Below are positions 61,970 to 64,000 of a DNA stretch of 64,000 nt, piece after piece. The translations under genes and the position numbers were made by a program. The DNA is taken from assembly GCA_003490025.1 (NCBI GenBank), contig DNJC01000145.1, positions 1 to 64,000 of the forward strand, in the 5' to 3' direction. The notes under the pieces were generated by a model. The model made no database searches and was not told the DNA's origin. It saw only the letters and a program-made list of their open reading frames with translations. Source of the stretch: Geobacter sp. (GTDB lineage Bacteria; Desulfobacterota; Desulfuromonadia; Geobacterales; Geobacteraceae). Positions within the stretch are counted from its first letter, which is position 1; the number at the start of each line of letters is the position of its first letter.

Positions 61970-63182
61970 AATCCCGCGCAAGATCGTGTTCCTGGCTCCC
62001 TTCGGTATCCGCCCGAAAGGCACGGTCCTGGCGCGCATGGTTCCGCTTGCCGCCGAGTTGCAGACGCTGGCGAGCGAGGTGGTCATTATCGCTCCCCCCT
62101 ACACCAACCCGGAGGATTCGGGCAAGGTGGAGGAGGTGCGCGGCGTGCGACTGGTGAACGTGGAACTTCCCGGCGGCGGGAAGGTCGTTTCCACGCTGCT
62201 CCTCGTCTGGCGCATGTTCCGAGCGGCTCTAGCCGAGCGTCCCGACCTGGTGCACCTCTTCAAGCCAAAGGGGTACGCCGGCCTCGCGGTGATGTTGATG
62301 ATCTTCCTGCGCCGTATCGGCGTGAGGATGCCCCCGGTCGTGGTCGACACGGACGACTGGGAAGGAAAGGGGGGGATGAACGAACTCCACCCCTACTCGG
62401 GCGCCGAACGTGCCGTCTTCGAATTCCAGGAACGCTGGCTCCTCCCCAATGCGGACGCCGTCACGGTGGCAAGCCGCGAGCTGGAAAAGATGACCGGCGA
62501 GCTGAGGGGGAAGCGGGATGCACTCTACCTTCCCAACTGCGTCGAGCAGGGAGGGGCAGGGGAGACGACCTCCATGCGCGAGAAGCACGGGATACCTGCC
62601 TCGGCGCCGGTGCTCCTTCTTTACACCCGCTTCTTCGAGTTCGACCAGGAGAGGCTGCACGATGTCTTCTCAAGGGTGCGGCGGTTGGCGCCCGAGGTCC
62701 ATTTCCTCGTAGTGGGGAAGGGGAGGCGCGGCGAGGAGGCGCAGTTGCAGGAGGCGGCAGCCCGCCTCGGGTTTGTCTCGGCGCTGCACCTGGCTGGCTG
62801 GGTTGAACCGGCGGAACTGCCGTCGTATTTTGCCGCCGCGGACGTCGCCATCTATCCGTTCGACGATAACCTGCTGAACCGCTGCAAATGCCCGGCTAAG
62901 CTCACGGAGCTGATCAGGGCGGCCGTGCCGGTGGTCGCCGACCGTGTCGGGCAGGTGGCCGAGTACGTAAAGGACGGGGAGACGGGGATTCTCTGCCCTC
63001 CCGGGGACCGGGAATGCATGGCGACGCAGGTCGCGGGGCTGCTGCACGACCCGCAAAGACGCGTAGCGCTCGGCGCTGCAGGAAGGGATTACCTGCTGCG
63101 GGACTTCAGCTGGCAGCTTTTCGCGCCGAGGTTGCAGCAGCTTTACCTGCAACTGCTCCCCTCTCGGCAGCTTTTCAAATAA
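61950..63182 (+). CDS. Family 4 glycosyltransferase
   Basis: The 410-residue GT-B enzyme begins KIVFLAPFGIRPKGTVLARM, has VVVDTDDWEGKGGMNE, LLLYTRFFEFDQERLHDVF opening domain 2, and YPFDDNLLNRCKCPAKLTELIRAAVP with GETGILCPPGD. It is the last complete gene of the cluster and is transcribed with the upstream glycosyltransferase. Confidence 0.9.
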   Translation: MAAMTVEIPRKIVFLAPFGIRPKGTVLARMVPLAAELQTLASEVVIIAPPYTNPEDSGKVEEVRGVRLVNVELPGGGKVVSTLLLVWRMFRAALAERPDLVHLFKPKGYAGLAVMLMIFLRRIGVRMPPVVVDTDDWEGKGGMNELHPYSGAERAVFEFQERWLLPNADAVTVASRELEKMTGELRGKRDALYLPNCVEQGGAGETTSMREKHGIPASAPVLLLYTRFFEFDQERLHDVFSRVRRLAPEVHFLVVGKGRRGEEAQLQEAAARLGFVSALHLAGWVEPAELPSYFAAADVAIYPFDDNLLNRCKCPAKLTELIRAAVPVVADRVGQVAEYVKDGETGILCPPGDRECMATQVAGLLHDPQRRVALGAAGRDYLLRDFSWQLFAPRLQQLYLQLLPSRQLFK

Positions 63183-63230
63183 CCACACCAGCTCCGGCTG
63201 GGGATAACCGTGTTGCTCTAGGAATAGATA

Positions 63231-64000
63231 ATGACTCGATTCAAGAAAGACTTGCTCTGGTTGGCCGCACTCCTCGCAATTCTTGTCCTCTTTTTCTCGA
63301 AGATACTCTTCACCAGCCAGATCGTCCGCGCTCCCGACATCGTCGCGGAGTTCTTCTGGACGGTGAAGCACTACAGCACCATGGGGTTTCTGGACCTCTT
63401 CACGGTGAAACTGAAGGCGTCATGGGACCTCCTCGCCAACGGCGGCGGCACCGAGGGGGGCGGCACTGTTTCGATGCAGTTCCTCTTCTACCGCAACCTC
63501 CTGTTCTGGCTGTTTCCCGAGCCGGCGAACATCGGGTGGTTCATGGTGCTCCACCTCTTTTTCGGCGGCGTCGGGACCTACTGCTTCTGCCGCGCCATCG
63601 GGATCGGACGCCTCGGCGCCTTCGTCGGCGGGCTCATCTTCGCCATAGCCCCGGAGAACGCCTCCCTCATCAATGCCGGGCACGCACAGAAGATCGCCAC
63701 CATCAGCTTTGCCCCCTGGGCCTTTTACTTCCTCGAGAAAGGTTTCCAGACCCGCAGGTACATCTTCCCGCTCAGCGCCGCGGTCTGCCTCGCCTTCCAG
63801 TTCTTCAACATGCACTGGCAGATCGCCTACTACACCTGCCTCGGCGTCGGCGCCTACGGCCTGATCCGGTCGATCCTTATCCTGCGGGAGGAGCGCGACG
63901 ACTCGAAGCGTGTCTTCACCAGGATCCTGGGTCTCAACGTGGTCACGCTCCTCTTCTTCCTCTCCACCGTGGCCATCTCCCTCGTCCCGCTCTCCGACTG
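63231..64000 (+). CDS. YfhO-type integral membrane protein (3' end outside window)
   Basis: The frame is open from ATG 63231 (AGGA seven bases upstream) to the window end, 256 codons. The product starts with a membrane segment (LLWLAALLAILVLFFSKILF) and has several more. It contains the YfhO-family stretch INAGHAQKIATISFAPWAFY with a preceding FAIAPENAS. YfhO proteins are large GT-C-like membrane proteins linked to glycosylation of envelope polymers. It fits the cluster as a possible sugar transferase acting outside the membrane. Confidence 0.82.
   Translation, partial: MTRFKKDLLWLAALLAILVLFFSKILFTSQIVRAPDIVAEFFWTVKHYSTMGFLDLFTVKLKASWDLLANGGGTEGGGTVSMQFLFYRNLLFWLFPEPANIGWFMVLHLFFGGVGTYCFCRAIGIGRLGAFVGGLIFAIAPENASLINAGHAQKIATISFAPWAFYFLEKGFQTRRYIFPLSAAVCLAFQFFNMHWQIAYYTCLGVGAYGLIRSILILREERDDSKRVFTRILGLNVVTLLFFLSTVAISLVPLSD

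Overview
The window looks like a chromosome segment of a Geobacteraceae bacterium (Geobacter/Geomonas-type Desulfuromonadales). The grounds are the GC-rich coding sequence, a PpcA-type triheme cytochrome c7 next to pur genes and a System II cytochrome maturation operon, very large multiheme cytochromes with the CX4CH...CX2CH spacing first described from Geobacter, and a selenocysteine-containing SelD. The species cannot be fixed from the sequence alone.

Region 1 (1-31.5 kb) is an extracellular electron-transfer locus, nearly all on the + strand. It holds six exported multiheme c-type cytochromes with, counted by eye, 9, 11, 27, 27, 35 and 13 heme-binding motifs (122 in total). Many motifs are non-canonical (CX3CH and CX4CH). 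Interspersed are a WG-repeat lipoprotein, an NHL-propeller protein with a Gly-Ser-Thr tandem tail, a lone ResB-like membrane protein, a ResB-CcsA heme-ligation pair, a small lipoprotein, a TPR protein and, on the minus strand, a glutamine cyclotransferase lipoprotein. A sigma-54-like promoter with upstream palindromic sites precedes the second cytochrome gene.

Region 2 (31.5-46 kb) mixes housekeeping genes (TPP riboswitch-thiED-thiC on the minus strand; alr; selD, whose in-frame UGA hides its true start; an ASKHA/RACo-like ATPase; purH, purD, purE) with accessory material: a DruA/DUF4338 gene, a cohesin-domain lipoprotein and a RelB/RelE-type toxin-antitoxin pair.

Region 3 (45.6-49.4 kb) is ppcA followed by a second ResB-CcsB operon and an 11-heme exported cytochrome translationally coupled to ccsB.

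Region 4 (49.5-64 kb) is a surface polysaccharide cluster: eight glycosyltransferases, a Wzx-type flippase, a methyltransferase, a winged-helix regulator and the start of a YfhO-type membrane protein. It is interrupted by one decayed and one intact MntA/HepT module.

The least expected structure is a dispersed intergenic repeat of about 40 bp, seen from 32.6 to 53.2 kb, that starts ACCATTGGCACGGAG and continues with repeated AAAATCTGAG-type units. It mostly occurs as facing inverted pairs. Two pairs are about 170-175 bp and empty. One pair encloses an orphan ribbon-helix-helix gene and another encloses a GxxExxY (PD-(D/E)XK-fold) nuclease-like gene. This is what a small nuclease-bearing element with non-autonomous derivatives would look like; mobility is an inference.

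The gene sets connect loosely. The maturation proteins attach heme to the many exported cytochromes, PpcA would carry electrons across the periplasm towards outer-surface cytochromes, and the polysaccharide cluster would build the surface matrix in which such cytochromes usually sit.
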